From Chloroflexota bacterium (GTDB lineage Bacteria; Chloroflexota; Anaerolineae; B4-G1; SLSP01): a stretch of DNA of 64,000 nt. The stretch is taken from positions 1-64,000 of the forward strand of contig JAKQHY010000206.1 in assembly GCA_029555965.1 (NCBI GenBank), written 5' to 3'. Every line of letters begins with the position of its first letter. Position 1 is the first letter of the stretch. The notes beneath the pieces were generated by a model. That model worked only from the letters and a program-made list of their open reading frames with translations. It was not told where the DNA came from and ran no database searches. This document shows positions 16,722 through 25,171 of the stretch, piece after piece. The position numbers were made by a program, and so were the translations under genes.

Positions 16722-17054
16722 ATGCATGAACTGACCGTCACGGAGGAAATTCTCCGCATCGTGAAGGAGTACGCCGGGGAAACGCGCGTGACTGACATCT
16801 ATCTGGTTATCGGAGAGTTGACCAGCTTTATAGACGATTCCATCCAGTTTTACTTCGATCTGCTGTCGCCCGACACGGCGGCAGCGGGCGCGCGGCTGCA
16901 CTTTCACCGCATCCCCACGCGCTTTCGCTGCCGGCAATGCAGCGGCGAATTTGCGCCGTCAGACCATCGTTGGCATTGCCCGACGTGCGGCGCAATCGGC
17001 GGTGAGGTGATCGCCGGGAAAGAGTTTTATGTGGAAAGCATTGAAGTGGTGTGA
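16722..17054 (+). CDS. hypA: Hydrogenase maturation nickel metallochaperone HypA
   Basis: The product is 110 aa. HypA delivers nickel to [NiFe]-hydrogenase (and urease in some bacteria) together with HypB. The N-terminal nickel ligand motif 'MHELTVTEEIL' is intact and begins exactly at the ATG. The zinc domain has two CxxC pairs, 'CRQC' and 'CPTC', separated by 14 residues ('SGEFAPSDHRWH'). No hypB, other hyp gene or hydrogenase is present in the window, so this is an orphan copy or its partners lie elsewhere. It follows a DUF99 gene across a hairpin repeat. Confidence 0.9.
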   Translation: MHELTVTEEILRIVKEYAGETRVTDIYLVIGELTSFIDDSIQFYFDLLSPDTAAAGARLHFHRIPTRFRCRQCSGEFAPSDHRWHCPTCGAIGGEVIAGKEFYVESIEVV

Positions 17055-17141
17055 GAAGCGCTATGGATGGAATCGCCTGATAAACCGCATAGCGCAAGCC
17101 TCAAACGTGACAGGGCCGGTGTTTGAAACGGGTCCCCGCAC

Positions 17142-18467
17142 TCAGGACGCCGCCTGGTTGAAGGGCTTAAGATCGTTGAAAATATCGGTGGAAAATTCGG
17201 TGCGGGACACCGGCAGCACAATGTGGAATTCGCTGCCAGGGCAGGATTCCTCGTCATAGCCGGGGCTGTTGACCCAGATGCGGCCACCATGCGCCTCAAC
17301 AACGCCTTTGACGATAGCCAGCCCCAACCCAGGGCCGCCCCCCTTAAACTTCGTTTTCCCCGATGAGTGAAATGCCACGTCTCCCACATGGTAAAACTTG
17401 GTAAAAATCAATTCCTGCACTTCTGGGGCAATGCCGATACCGGTATCGGCAATGATCAGTTCGACAAATTCCACGGCCTCTTGCGACAAACTCAAGCATT
17501 GCCCAGAAATGCGAATGTGTCCACCATCAGGCGTATATTTGATGGCGTTGAACAGCAAGTGATTGAACATTTTGGTGAGCGCCTCAATGTCAGCCGTGAT
17601 GGTCGGGAGCGTGAGCAATGGGTCAACCGTCAGGGTAAGTTGCCGCTCCTGGAGCGATTTCGCCAGATTGGTCACGAGGGATTCCAAGATAAGCGGAATG
17701 GAGACGGGATGGAAATGCAATTGCAACGTGCGGTTGTCAATTTTCACGATGTCCAACATCCCGTCCACAATTTCATGAAGCCGCTGCGCGCCGCTGACAA
17801 TCCCCTCGGCCCGCTGCCGATGGATCTTATCTTCTTGCTTTTCCGCGTCACGCAATAACATCTGACTGTAGCCCTGAATTAAGGTCAACGGCGTTCGCAG
17901 TTCGTGGGAGATGACCTGGATGAAATCGGATTTGTTGCGGTCGAGCAATTCCAAAGATTGGTAGGCCCGTTCCAACTCAGCGGTGCGTTCCTGAACGCGG
18001 CGCTCTAATTCCTGGTTGAAGCGCGTAATTTCAACATTCGCAGTATTCAACTGCTGCACCAGGGTCTGCAACTGTTGACGTTGGTTGTAGAGGGCCAGGA
18101 AAATTTTGACCTTGCTCAACAGAATTTCGGGCACAAACGGCTTGGACAGAAAATCCACCGCGCCGGCATCGTACCCTTTGCGGTGATGATATTCGTCGGA
18201 ATAAATCGCGCTGACGAAAATAATGGGCAATGTGGCCGTGCTGGCATTGCCGCGCAACAGTTCCACCAACTCATACCCATCCATACCCGGCATCTGGACA
18301 TCCACAATCGCCATACAGAATTCATGCTCCACGGCCAGCCCCAGCGCATCCACCCCCGACGCGGTGGAGATGAGGGTCACTTCCAAGCTGCCCAAGAGCT
18401 GCTCCATCGCATACAGATTGGCCGGTTTATCATCCACCATTAAAATTTTAGGTTTGGAAGATGTCAT
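17142..18467 (-). CDS. Response-regulator/histidine-kinase (REC-HisKA-HATPase)
   Basis: The product is 441 aa. The N-terminal receiver has phosphoacceptor Asp56 ('AIVDVQMPGMDGYEL') and the conserved Lys in 'VDFLSKPF'. A coiled-coil linker (about 130-180) leads to the dimerisation/phosphotransfer domain with His188 in 'ISHELRTPLTLIQG'. The catalytic domain has N box 'NHLLFNAIKYTPDGG', G1 'DTGIGIAPE' and G2 'GGPGLGLAIVKGVVEAHGG'. No membrane segment is present, so it is cytoplasmic and takes its input through the receiver, probably from the hybrid kinase encoded just upstream (18569-22156). It is the last gene of a three-gene signalling operon. Confidence 0.92.
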   Translation of the reverse strand: MTSSKPKILMVDDKPANLYAMEQLLGSLEVTLISTASGVDALGLAVEHEFCMAIVDVQMPGMDGYELVELLRGNASTATLPIIFVSAIYSDEYHHRKGYDAGAVDFLSKPFVPEILLSKVKIFLALYNQRQQLQTLVQQLNTANVEITRFNQELERRVQERTAELERAYQSLELLDRNKSDFIQVISHELRTPLTLIQGYSQMLLRDAEKQEDKIHRQRAEGIVSGAQRLHEIVDGMLDIVKIDNRTLQLHFHPVSIPLILESLVTNLAKSLQERQLTLTVDPLLTLPTITADIEALTKMFNHLLFNAIKYTPDGGHIRISGQCLSLSQEAVEFVELIIADTGIGIAPEVQELIFTKFYHVGDVAFHSSGKTKFKGGGPGLGLAIVKGVVEAHGGRIWVNSPGYDEESCPGSEFHIVLPVSRTEFSTDIFNDLKPFNQAAS

Positions 18468-18568
18468 AGCTCCCTCGCTTTACTATTCAGGATTTACGCA
18501 ACCCTATCGCGCTTCCCCATGGAGGCGGGAGAGAACGCTGAGAAACCCCGCTGCGCCCCAGCATGGCA

Positions 18569-21500
18569 TCAATAGAGCCACACGCGCAGCATCGAAAGCA
18601 GTCTTTCCAGGTCCACCGGTTTCGAAAGATAGTCGTTGGCGCCGGCCGCAATACTTTTTTCCTGATCGCCCTTCATCGCCTTGGCCGTCAGCGCCAGGAT
18701 GGGCAGGGTGCGGCAGCGCGGCAGGGCGCGAATCCGCCGGATGGCCTCATACCCATCCATTTCAGGCATCATAATGTCCATCAACACCAGGTCAATCTTC
18801 GGCGCATCCTGGAGCAGGTCCAGCGCCTTTGCGCCGCTGCGCGCCAGGCTGACCTCCACCCCCTGCGCGCCAAGCGCCTTGGAGAGCGCATAGGCCCCGC
18901 GCATGTCGTCATCCACAATCAGGATATGTTTGCCCGCCAGGAGCATTTTTTTGTCGTGCAGGCGCCGGATGGTTTTTTGCTTCTCCTCCGGCATATCGGC
19001 CACAATACGATGCAGAAACAATGCCGTCTCATCCAGCAAGCGTTCTGAGGATCGCACACCTTTGATGATGACGCGCGGCGGTTGCGCCCCGACGTCGGTG
19101 TATCTCATCAACTCCAGGTTCTCTTCCTCGGTCAATGCCCGCCCGGTGTAGATGATCACAGGGCAACGCGGGATATCGTCGGCCGCGCCCAATAAATTCA
19201 ACAAGTCAAAGCCGCTCATATCGGGCAAACTCAAGTCCAGAATCATACAGTCAAAGGCTTGCGCGCGCAGGGCGGTCAGCGCCGCCTGCCCAGTTTCGGC
19301 CTCAACAATGGCGACATCATCCCCTTCCAACAATTTTTTGATGCTCCAGCGGAGGTTTGATTCATCTTCCACGACCAACAGGGTTTTGATATCGCGCGCG
19401 ATAAACTGTGTGATATGGTGAAAAGCCCCTTCAAGGGATTCGGGAGTGACCGGTTTGGTCAAAAAGCCCATGGCGCCGCGCCGGTAAGCATCACGGGGCG
19501 CGTCATCCACCGACATAATATGCACTGGGATGTGACGAGTGGTGGGGTCCTCCTTCAAGGTGTCCAAAACGGCCCAGCCGTTCATCACCGGCAGGTTCAA
19601 ATCCAGAATGATAGCGTCGGGAGGATACTGCTGCACCATATCCAGGCCGACGCGACCATCGAGGGCCACCACACATTTGAAACCTTGCCGGCGAGCAAAG
19701 TCGCGCGCAATCTTGGCAAAATGGGGGTCATCCTCTACAACGAGCAACACCCGATCACCCGGCTGGAGGTCGCTGCGGTCATCCGGGATTTGCATAACGG
19801 GACGAGAGGGGGCAGATGGCGGCGTAGATTGCAACCCAAGGTCTGTCGTCCCCAATCCAGGCGACGCGGCGACTCCCGGTGCCCTTTGTTCCGAGTCTTT
19901 ATCGCGCCCCAACTCGCCGGGCGGAGGCCCGGCAGCGACGCCCTCTAGCCCGTTCAGCGGTAGATAGAGTGTGAACGTGCTCCCCCGGCCATACTCGCTG
20001 TGGATAGTAATTTCGCCGCCCAGGTGCGCCGCCAGCAAACGGGAAATGGTAAGCCCCAGGCCAGTACCGCCATACTTGCGGCTGGTGCTGCCATCAGCCT
20101 GCTGGAACGCCTCAAAGATAATTTCCTGCTGCTCTGGCGTCAGGCCGATGCCGGTGTCGGTCACGTCAAAGGCAACGGCGCGCGTCGGCTCCAGCCCGCT
20201 GCGCGGCAAAGGCGCGCTCGCGGTCGGGCGGTAGACATGGCACAACACACTCCCCTTTTCGGTAAATTTCAGGGCGTTGGCGAGCAGGTTTTTGAGGATT
20301 TGTTCCACGCGCCGCCCATCGGTCATGATGCTCGGCGGGATAGAATCGTCCAGAGTAAAATCCAAAGTCAGGCCCTTCTCCTCCGCCACCGGCGCGAACT
20401 GCGCGCGCAGCGCGTCCAGCAAGTCCCGGCAGGAGACCTCTCCCAGGCGCAATTCCATCTTGCCTGCTTCCACTTTGGAAAGGTCCAGAATTTCGTTGAT
20501 CAGCTCAAGCAGGTCACTGCCGCTGTTATGGATAATATTGGCCGATTCAATTTGCTCCGGGGTGAGGTTGCCCTCCTCATTGTTCGCCAGCAGTCGCGCC
20601 AGGATCAGGAGTGAATTGAGGGGGGTGCGCAATTCGTGCGACATATTCGCCAGGAACTCCGACTTGTATTGGCTGGCGCGCGCCAATTCTTCCGCTTTGC
20701 GTTCCAGTTCAACTTGAGCAACGCGCAATTCCTGGTTCTGCCGATCCAACAACGCCTGTTGTTTCTGCTGGGCGACGGTCTTTTCTTCCAGTTCCGCGTT
20801 GGCGGTCTCCAGCGCCCCCTGTTGCTCGCGCAGACGGGCTTCAGACAGGCGCAAACTTTCCGTCTGCGCCTCCAATTCCTCATTGGCTGCGCGCAATTCT
20901 TCGCCCTGAATTTGCAACTCCTCGGCCTGCTCTTGCGTCTGGGTCAACAGTTGGTTGATCTGCCCGCGCGTCTGCGCCGTGTGAAACGCGATGGCGATAC
21001 TCTCCCCCACAGTTTGCAGAAATTGCAGTTGCTCCGGCGCAAAAGTGGTAAGGGTCGCCAGTTCGATGACGCCGATGACCCGGTCCATATACATAAAGGG
21101 CATGGCCAGGATATGGCGTGGGGCGGTCTCCCCCAGGCCAGAACGCACCACCACGTAATCCTCCGGCACGTGCTGGAGCAAGATAGGCTGCTTTTCCAGG
21201 GCCGCCTCGCCCACCAGACCCTCGCCCAGGCGAAAACCATTGGAGAGGTGTTTGCGGTGGACATACGCATAACTGCCAAGCAAGGTCAGATGATCCGATG
21301 TCAGGCCATAGAGCGCGCCCACTTGCGCGTTGAGGTATTGGCATAGTTGGCGAATAATGCGATGGGCCAACGTGGGCAGGTCTTGTTCGCCGCGCATCTG
21401 CTCGGCCAGTTGTGCCTGCCCGGCAATCAGCCAGACCTGGGTTTCTGTCACTTTTTGGGCGGTCTCGGCGGCGATGCGCGCCATTTCGGCGCGTTGCGTG

Positions 21501-22156
21501 CGCTCGGCGACCTGTGCTTCCAAAGAATTGCGCGCCTGTTCCAGCTCGAAATTGGTTTCACGCAAAGCCTTTTCATTGCGCCGCAGGCGCAACAAAGAGG
21601 CGCGCATCCGGTGATTGAGTAGCCACATAAAGGTGCCCGCAATGGTCAAAATAATGGCATGAAGCCGCCAGGACTGATAAGCGGGGGGGAGCACGGGCGG
21701 TATAGGAAGATAACCGAGATACTCCAGGAAAGCCAGGGACCCCAGGCCGATAATCCCAAACAGGGTATGTCTGACGATGTTGACGCCGCTGCCGAACAAG
21801 GCGCTGAGCAAGACACCCAATAAAAATGAGGACGCCATGGCGGACCGTACCGAGCCGGTAAAATAGGTGAGAAAAAAACACAGCAACCAGCTTTCAACGG
21901 GAAGCCATCTCTGCAAGGGGTATACATATCCCCGGCGCAGAACGATCAACAGTCCTATGTGCCACACAATGGCGCCCAGGATAATGGCGTGATTGGTCAG
22001 AATATTTTTCGTGAATTCGCGCCAGTCAATTAACAGCGTCGCTATCAACACCAGGGTCGTCGCCCAGAGAATGATGTTGATTAACCAGGCGAGAGTATTC
22101 TTTTCTTCGTCCTCAAAAACAGGGGGAGCAAAGATGGCTTTCAATACTTTGAACAT
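18569..22156 (-). CDS. Membrane hybrid histidine kinase with GAF and three receivers
   Basis: The product is 1195 aa. An N-terminal membrane region (residues about 24-185, five to six helices) is followed by a coiled coil and a GAF domain (about 240-395). A long heptad-rich helix (400-498), HisKA (His507 in 'MSHELRTPLNSLLIL') and HATPase (615-735, 'LANALKFTEKG', 'DTGIGLTPEQ', 'GGTGLGLTISR') come next. Three receivers follow, with Asp852 ('LDLNLPVMNGW'), Asp974 ('LDLSLPDMSGF') and Asp1127 ('MDIMMPEMDGY'). The second receiver has 'IIKGV' where the usual lysine-proline is. The gene starts 6 bases after a 7TM-GAF gene whose GAF is clearly paralogous, so both receptors probably sense related signals. 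Confidence 0.92.
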   Translation of the reverse strand: MFKVLKAIFAPPVFEDEEKNTLAWLINIILWATTLVLIATLLIDWREFTKNILTNHAIILGAIVWHIGLLIVLRRGYVYPLQRWLPVESWLLCFFLTYFTGSVRSAMASSFLLGVLLSALFGSGVNIVRHTLFGIIGLGSLAFLEYLGYLPIPPVLPPAYQSWRLHAIILTIAGTFMWLLNHRMRASLLRLRRNEKALRETNFELEQARNSLEAQVAERTQRAEMARIAAETAQKVTETQVWLIAGQAQLAEQMRGEQDLPTLAHRIIRQLCQYLNAQVGALYGLTSDHLTLLGSYAYVHRKHLSNGFRLGEGLVGEAALEKQPILLQHVPEDYVVVRSGLGETAPRHILAMPFMYMDRVIGVIELATLTTFAPEQLQFLQTVGESIAIAFHTAQTRGQINQLLTQTQEQAEELQIQGEELRAANEELEAQTESLRLSEARLREQQGALETANAELEEKTVAQQKQQALLDRQNQELRVAQVELERKAEELARASQYKSEFLANMSHELRTPLNSLLILARLLANNEEGNLTPEQIESANIIHNSGSDLLELINEILDLSKVEAGKMELRLGEVSCRDLLDALRAQFAPVAEEKGLTLDFTLDDSIPPSIMTDGRRVEQILKNLLANALKFTEKGSVLCHVYRPTASAPLPRSGLEPTRAVAFDVTDTGIGLTPEQQEIIFEAFQQADGSTSRKYGGTGLGLTISRLLAAHLGGEITIHSEYGRGSTFTLYLPLNGLEGVAAGPPPGELGRDKDSEQRAPGVAASPGLGTTDLGLQSTPPSAPSRPVMQIPDDRSDLQPGDRVLLVVEDDPHFAKIARDFARRQGFKCVVALDGRVGLDMVQQYPPDAIILDLNLPVMNGWAVLDTLKEDPTTRHIPVHIMSVDDAPRDAYRRGAMGFLTKPVTPESLEGAFHHITQFIARDIKTLLVVEDESNLRWSIKKLLEGDDVAIVEAETGQAALTALRAQAFDCMILDLSLPDMSGFDLLNLLGAADDIPRCPVIIYTGRALTEEENLELMRYTDVGAQPPRVIIKGVRSSERLLDETALFLHRIVADMPEEKQKTIRRLHDKKMLLAGKHILIVDDDMRGAYALSKALGAQGVEVSLARSGAKALDLLQDAPKIDLVLMDIMMPEMDGYEAIRRIRALPRCRTLPILALTAKAMKGDQEKSIAAGANDYLSKPVDLERLLSMLRVWLY

Positions 22157-22162
22157 AAGCCC

Positions 22163-23488
22163 TCATCCAGTTAGCGCAGGAGCTTGCGCCATATAGAATG
22201 TCATAGCAATAGATTCTGCCACAAGGGTGAGAAATTCCAGATGTGCCGAAGAAAATTCGTGCAGAGTCCCCAACTCCAAGGCCCCGACGACTTGCCGGTT
22301 GTAGAGAAACGGCGCAATAACCAACTGGCGCGGCGCTATCTGGCCCATCCCGGAAAGCACGGTCATATAATGATCGGGCAGGTCCTGTAATACCAGGGTC
22401 TGTTGATTCTGCGCGGCCTGCCCGATCAGACCTTCGCCCAGAGTAAAACACCAGGGGCCGGTCGCCGGAGGCCGGTAAGCATAGGAACCGGCCAATGTCA
22501 ACACCTGACCTTGCAGCAGGTAGAGCGCGCCGACCGAGGCATCGAGGTACAGGCACAGTTGCCGGATAACGTTGTGCGCCAAAGCGGGAATATCCTGTGT
22601 GGCGCGCAATTGCTGGCTCAACTGCGCCTGCCCGGCCACCAGCCAGATTTGGGCCTGAAGCGCCTGGTTCGCGGCTTCGGCGGACTGGCGAGCCTGCTCG
22701 GCTTCCGCGCGGGCGGCGTCACTTTGCGCGCTCTGGAGCGCCAGATCGGCATAGGCTTTTTCGAGGGCCGCAGTACGTTCGGCGACGCGCAGTTCCAGGT
22801 CGGTAGTCAGTTTTTGCAGCGGATTGAACAGTTGGTAATTCATCACCGTGTACCCTAACATCGCCATGCCACAGGCCGTCATTATCGAGAAGACCGGAAA
22901 CGGCCAGTTGGACAATCCCCCGAGCACCATGCCGAGCGCCAATATGAGGACGCTGCTCATCATCGCACGACTGCCCGGCGACTCTTTCCTACGCCAGAAC
23001 AGCACAGCTGCTCCAACCAAGCAAGCCAGCGGAATGATCGCCGCGCCCAATCCAAGGGGAGTAAAATCGTTGAGGGGGATCCCAGTAGGGGACAGGCCCA
23101 GACTGAGAACAATACGGTGTTGAAACAACGGCAGCGTGAGCATGATGCAGGCCACCAGGAAAATCGTACTGACGATCCGCGCAATGAGCAAAGTGCGTGG
23201 GGCAAACTCGAAATAACGAGCAGCGAACATCAGCAAAAATACACAGGCAAAACAGGCGCCTAACGTGTTCAATTCTACCGGCAACACGGGATCTCCGCGT
23301 TCCAGCCACAACATGAGGGCGCTCAAGGCAGCGCTGACCGCACTGAGCGCCTGCATCAAATTGAAGGTCACAAAGTAAAAATTGGAGACACGGCGCACAC
23401 CGGCGCTCAAAACGCTCAACACCAGAGCCAGGGCAAGGATGGTGACTATACCCCACGCGCCAATATTCACCCAAAACCAAAATGACAT
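22163..23488 (-). CDS. 7TM-GAF receptor protein without kinase domain
   Basis: The product is 441 aa. Residues about 1-215 contain seven hydrophobic segments (for example 'IGAWGIVTILALALVLSVL', 'IVSTIFLVACIMLTLP', 'AAIIPLACLVGAAVLFW'), then a coiled coil (220-280) rich in Ala/Gln/Glu, then a GAF domain. This GAF ('WLVAGQAQLSQQL', 'VGALYLLQGQVLTLAGSYAY') closely resembles that of the hybrid kinase encoded six bases downstream. No HisKA, HATPase or receiver follows; the protein ends after GAF. It probably passes its signal to the kinase by association. It is divergent from a small protein/7TM pair at 23744-24839. Confidence 0.88.
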   Translation of the reverse strand: MSFWFWVNIGAWGIVTILALALVLSVLSAGVRRVSNFYFVTFNLMQALSAVSAALSALMLWLERGDPVLPVELNTLGACFACVFLLMFAARYFEFAPRTLLIARIVSTIFLVACIMLTLPLFQHRIVLSLGLSPTGIPLNDFTPLGLGAAIIPLACLVGAAVLFWRRKESPGSRAMMSSVLILALGMVLGGLSNWPFPVFSIMTACGMAMLGYTVMNYQLFNPLQKLTTDLELRVAERTAALEKAYADLALQSAQSDAARAEAEQARQSAEAANQALQAQIWLVAGQAQLSQQLRATQDIPALAHNVIRQLCLYLDASVGALYLLQGQVLTLAGSYAYRPPATGPWCFTLGEGLIGQAAQNQQTLVLQDLPDHYMTVLSGMGQIAPRQLVIAPFLYNRQVVGALELGTLHEFSSAHLEFLTLVAESIAMTFYMAQAPALTG

Positions 23489-23629
23489 TCCACAACCTCG
23501 GCTTGCCGACTATTAGGTTATGTGTGTATTGTAGTGAGTTTATTCCAGGGCGTCAAGCGCGCCGCCTGCAAAATCGAAAGAAAGCAGAGGCCAACCCCTT
23601 CATTTTCTGAGACTCTCCTGATATTGTAT

Positions 23630-23657
23630 TTGACACAACTGAATATCTCAGTATACT
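23630..23657 (+). promoter_or_regulatory. Sigma70-type promoter upstream of 23744 gene
   Basis: TTGACA (23630-23635), 16-bp spacer, TATACT (23652-23657), in an AT-rich divergent intergenic region about 90 bases before the ATG at 23744. Confidence 0.65.
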
Positions 23658-23743
23658 CAAAGAAAGCTAAGTTAGTGTAGACAATGTTTTTCAAACCCAG
23701 ACCTAACAGTACAATTTTGAGGATCAATGCTTCAGGAGGGACT

Positions 23744-24055
23744 ATGAACAAAATGATTGAAAGTCTTGGTACCACCCTGTCCCAGATGATCGGTAAGGAG
23801 GCGATAGCCTGCCGCGGCTTACTGCGTCTGGCCATCATTGATAGTGCGGAGCACCTGCGACAAACATCCGATTACAGTCAAACTATGGCTCATATAAAAA
23901 TGATGGGATATCAGGATTGGAAAGACATCGTCGAAGGGCCAGCGCTAGTTCAACGCTTAAAGGGTGTCGGGATCCAAGATCCTGCTCCCGTTGTGACCCA
24001 GTTGAGGCAGACTTTGATCGAGCACCAATCGCTATTTACCATGTCGGCTCACTAA
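23744..24055 (+). CDS. Small hypothetical cytoplasmic protein
   Basis: The ORF track begins at 23684, but ATG at 23744 follows a strong CAGGAGGG site and is preferred, giving 103 aa. The product is mostly helical ('MNKMIESLGTTLSQMIGKEA', then 'ALVQRLKGVGIQDPAPVV') with a single Cys and no signal peptide or zinc site. The family was not recognised. It lies 40 bases before a 7TM membrane protein gene and behind a good promoter, so the two are likely one operon, divergent from the 7TM-GAF receptor. Base composition is lower in GC than the neighbours. Confidence 0.65.
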   Translation: MNKMIESLGTTLSQMIGKEAIACRGLLRLAIIDSAEHLRQTSDYSQTMAHIKMMGYQDWKDIVEGPALVQRLKGVGIQDPAPVVTQLRQTLIEHQSLFTMSAH

Positions 24056-24095
24056 TATAAATCCCCTATTAACGTTAGTAAGAAAGGAAAGACTT

Positions 24096-24839
24096 ATGTT
24101 TCCAGTTGTAACAATGACTATCACGTGGATTCTGGTTGTGGCGCGGCTGATCATTGCCGTGCAATTGACGCGGGTAGCACGCCGGCAAAAACTGCCCAAC
24201 CTTTTATGGTTAGCGGCTTTCTTTTACCTCACCGGGATAGGGGACATTTTTGCAACGTTAGCGCCAGTCACCAACTTTAACCAACCGTTTCTTGTATTAG
24301 GGGGCGTGAGCGAACTAGCGATGGTTATGTTTATTCAGAAAACTTTCTATCAGGACCGCAAAAGCCCTTTTCCGATCTTTATGGGGCTGGCCCTCATCGT
24401 GCTGGCGGCTGACATACTCTATGCGGAGTTCCTCCCTTATCATAGCCCCTTCAACTGGCTCTGGCTCATTTGGGCAGGATACCAGGCATATCGGCGAATT
24501 GCTGACGACCAGGCCGTGGATGACTGGATCAAGGCGCGCTACAAGCTGGTGATCGCCTACTCAGGACTATCCTTGGTGGCTCCTCTCTGGACGATCTTAT
24601 TCCTCATAGCAATGGTAGTGCCGGCAGTAGCGGCCTTTATATACGCCCCCACCAATATCTTGATAGCGCAAGTGGGCATTTTGGCCTTTGTCACAGCCGG
24701 AATTGTGTTGCAATATTTGGCCTGGATCATGCCCGAAAAGTACCGAGAATGGCTGAATCGCAACTACCAGCCGCCCGCGAAAGAAGCGGCCGAGGCGGAT
24801 CTGACAGAAGAAGAGATTATGCGTCAGTTGACAGCTTGA
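24096..24839 (+). CDS. Seven-helix membrane protein of unknown function
   Basis: The product is 247 aa with about seven hydrophobic segments ('ITWILVVARLIIAVQL', 'LLWLAAFFYLTGIGDIF', 'PIFMGLALIVLAADILYAEF', 'VAPLWTILFLIAMVVPAVAAFIYA', 'IGILAFVTAGIVLQYLAWI'-type stretches) and an acidic C-terminal tail ('EAAEADLTEEEIMRQL'). A GGAAAG site precedes the ATG. The topology recalls the 7TM input modules of bacterial sensors, but no cytoplasmic output domain follows. It sits 40 bases after the small protein gene 23744-24055. The family was not recognised. Confidence 0.72.
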   Translation: MFPVVTMTITWILVVARLIIAVQLTRVARRQKLPNLLWLAAFFYLTGIGDIFATLAPVTNFNQPFLVLGGVSELAMVMFIQKTFYQDRKSPFPIFMGLALIVLAADILYAEFLPYHSPFNWLWLIWAGYQAYRRIADDQAVDDWIKARYKLVIAYSGLSLVAPLWTILFLIAMVVPAVAAFIYAPTNILIAQVGILAFVTAGIVLQYLAWIMPEKYREWLNRNYQPPAKEAAEADLTEEEIMRQLTA

Positions 24840-24958
24840 GTGAAACGACTGCTACCTCTCACCGTGGCCCTAGCTCTGCACGCATAGCGCCAGACAGCGC
24901 TGGGGGATTGGGAGCATACATAGCGTCTGGTACGCATCGTTTCTTACCCTACATGGAA

Positions 24959-24987
24959 AACGCCCCCCGCAAACAATGGGGGGCGTT
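24959..24987. terminator. Hairpin after the 7TM gene
   Basis: Perfect 10-bp stem (aacgcccccc / ggggggcgtt) with a 9-nt loop. It lacks a T run downstream on the plus strand, but AAAA precedes it, which favours terminator activity on the minus strand. Confidence 0.55.
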
Positions 24988-25069
24988 CCACATGTACAGC
25001 CAAGGGCCAGTCACGGCGCCGAGAGGTCGTTGGCCTGTTTGTAAAACACACCCGGCCCCTATCCGCTCC

Positions 25070-25097
25070 TTGTTCCCGCCCATTTCCGTGCTAGAAT
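25070..25097 (+). promoter_or_regulatory. Promoter-like boxes before HerA-like gene
   Basis: TTGTTC (25070-25075), 16-bp spacer, TAGAAT (25092-25097), about 75 bases upstream of the ATG at 25172. That ATG has a GAGGGGAG ribosome site. Confidence 0.45.
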
Positions 25098-25171
25098 AAA
25101 TTGAACCCGGTAACTGCCCGTTCAGTTACCCATTTCTCATTACCCTTTACGCTTTTCGAGGGGAGACACTT

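Larger units (their letters stand above)
24840..25171. other. Intergenic region without a gene
   Basis: These 332 bases hold a terminator-like hairpin (24959-24987) and the promoter of the HerA-like gene (25070-25097). Nothing else is recognised; the short ORF at 24749-25099 overlaps the preceding gene in another frame and has no coding character. Confidence 0.6.

Noticed and set aside
24749-25099. 116-aa plus ORF
   Set aside because: Out-of-frame overlap with the 7TM gene end and includes the hairpin and promoter region; no coding features.
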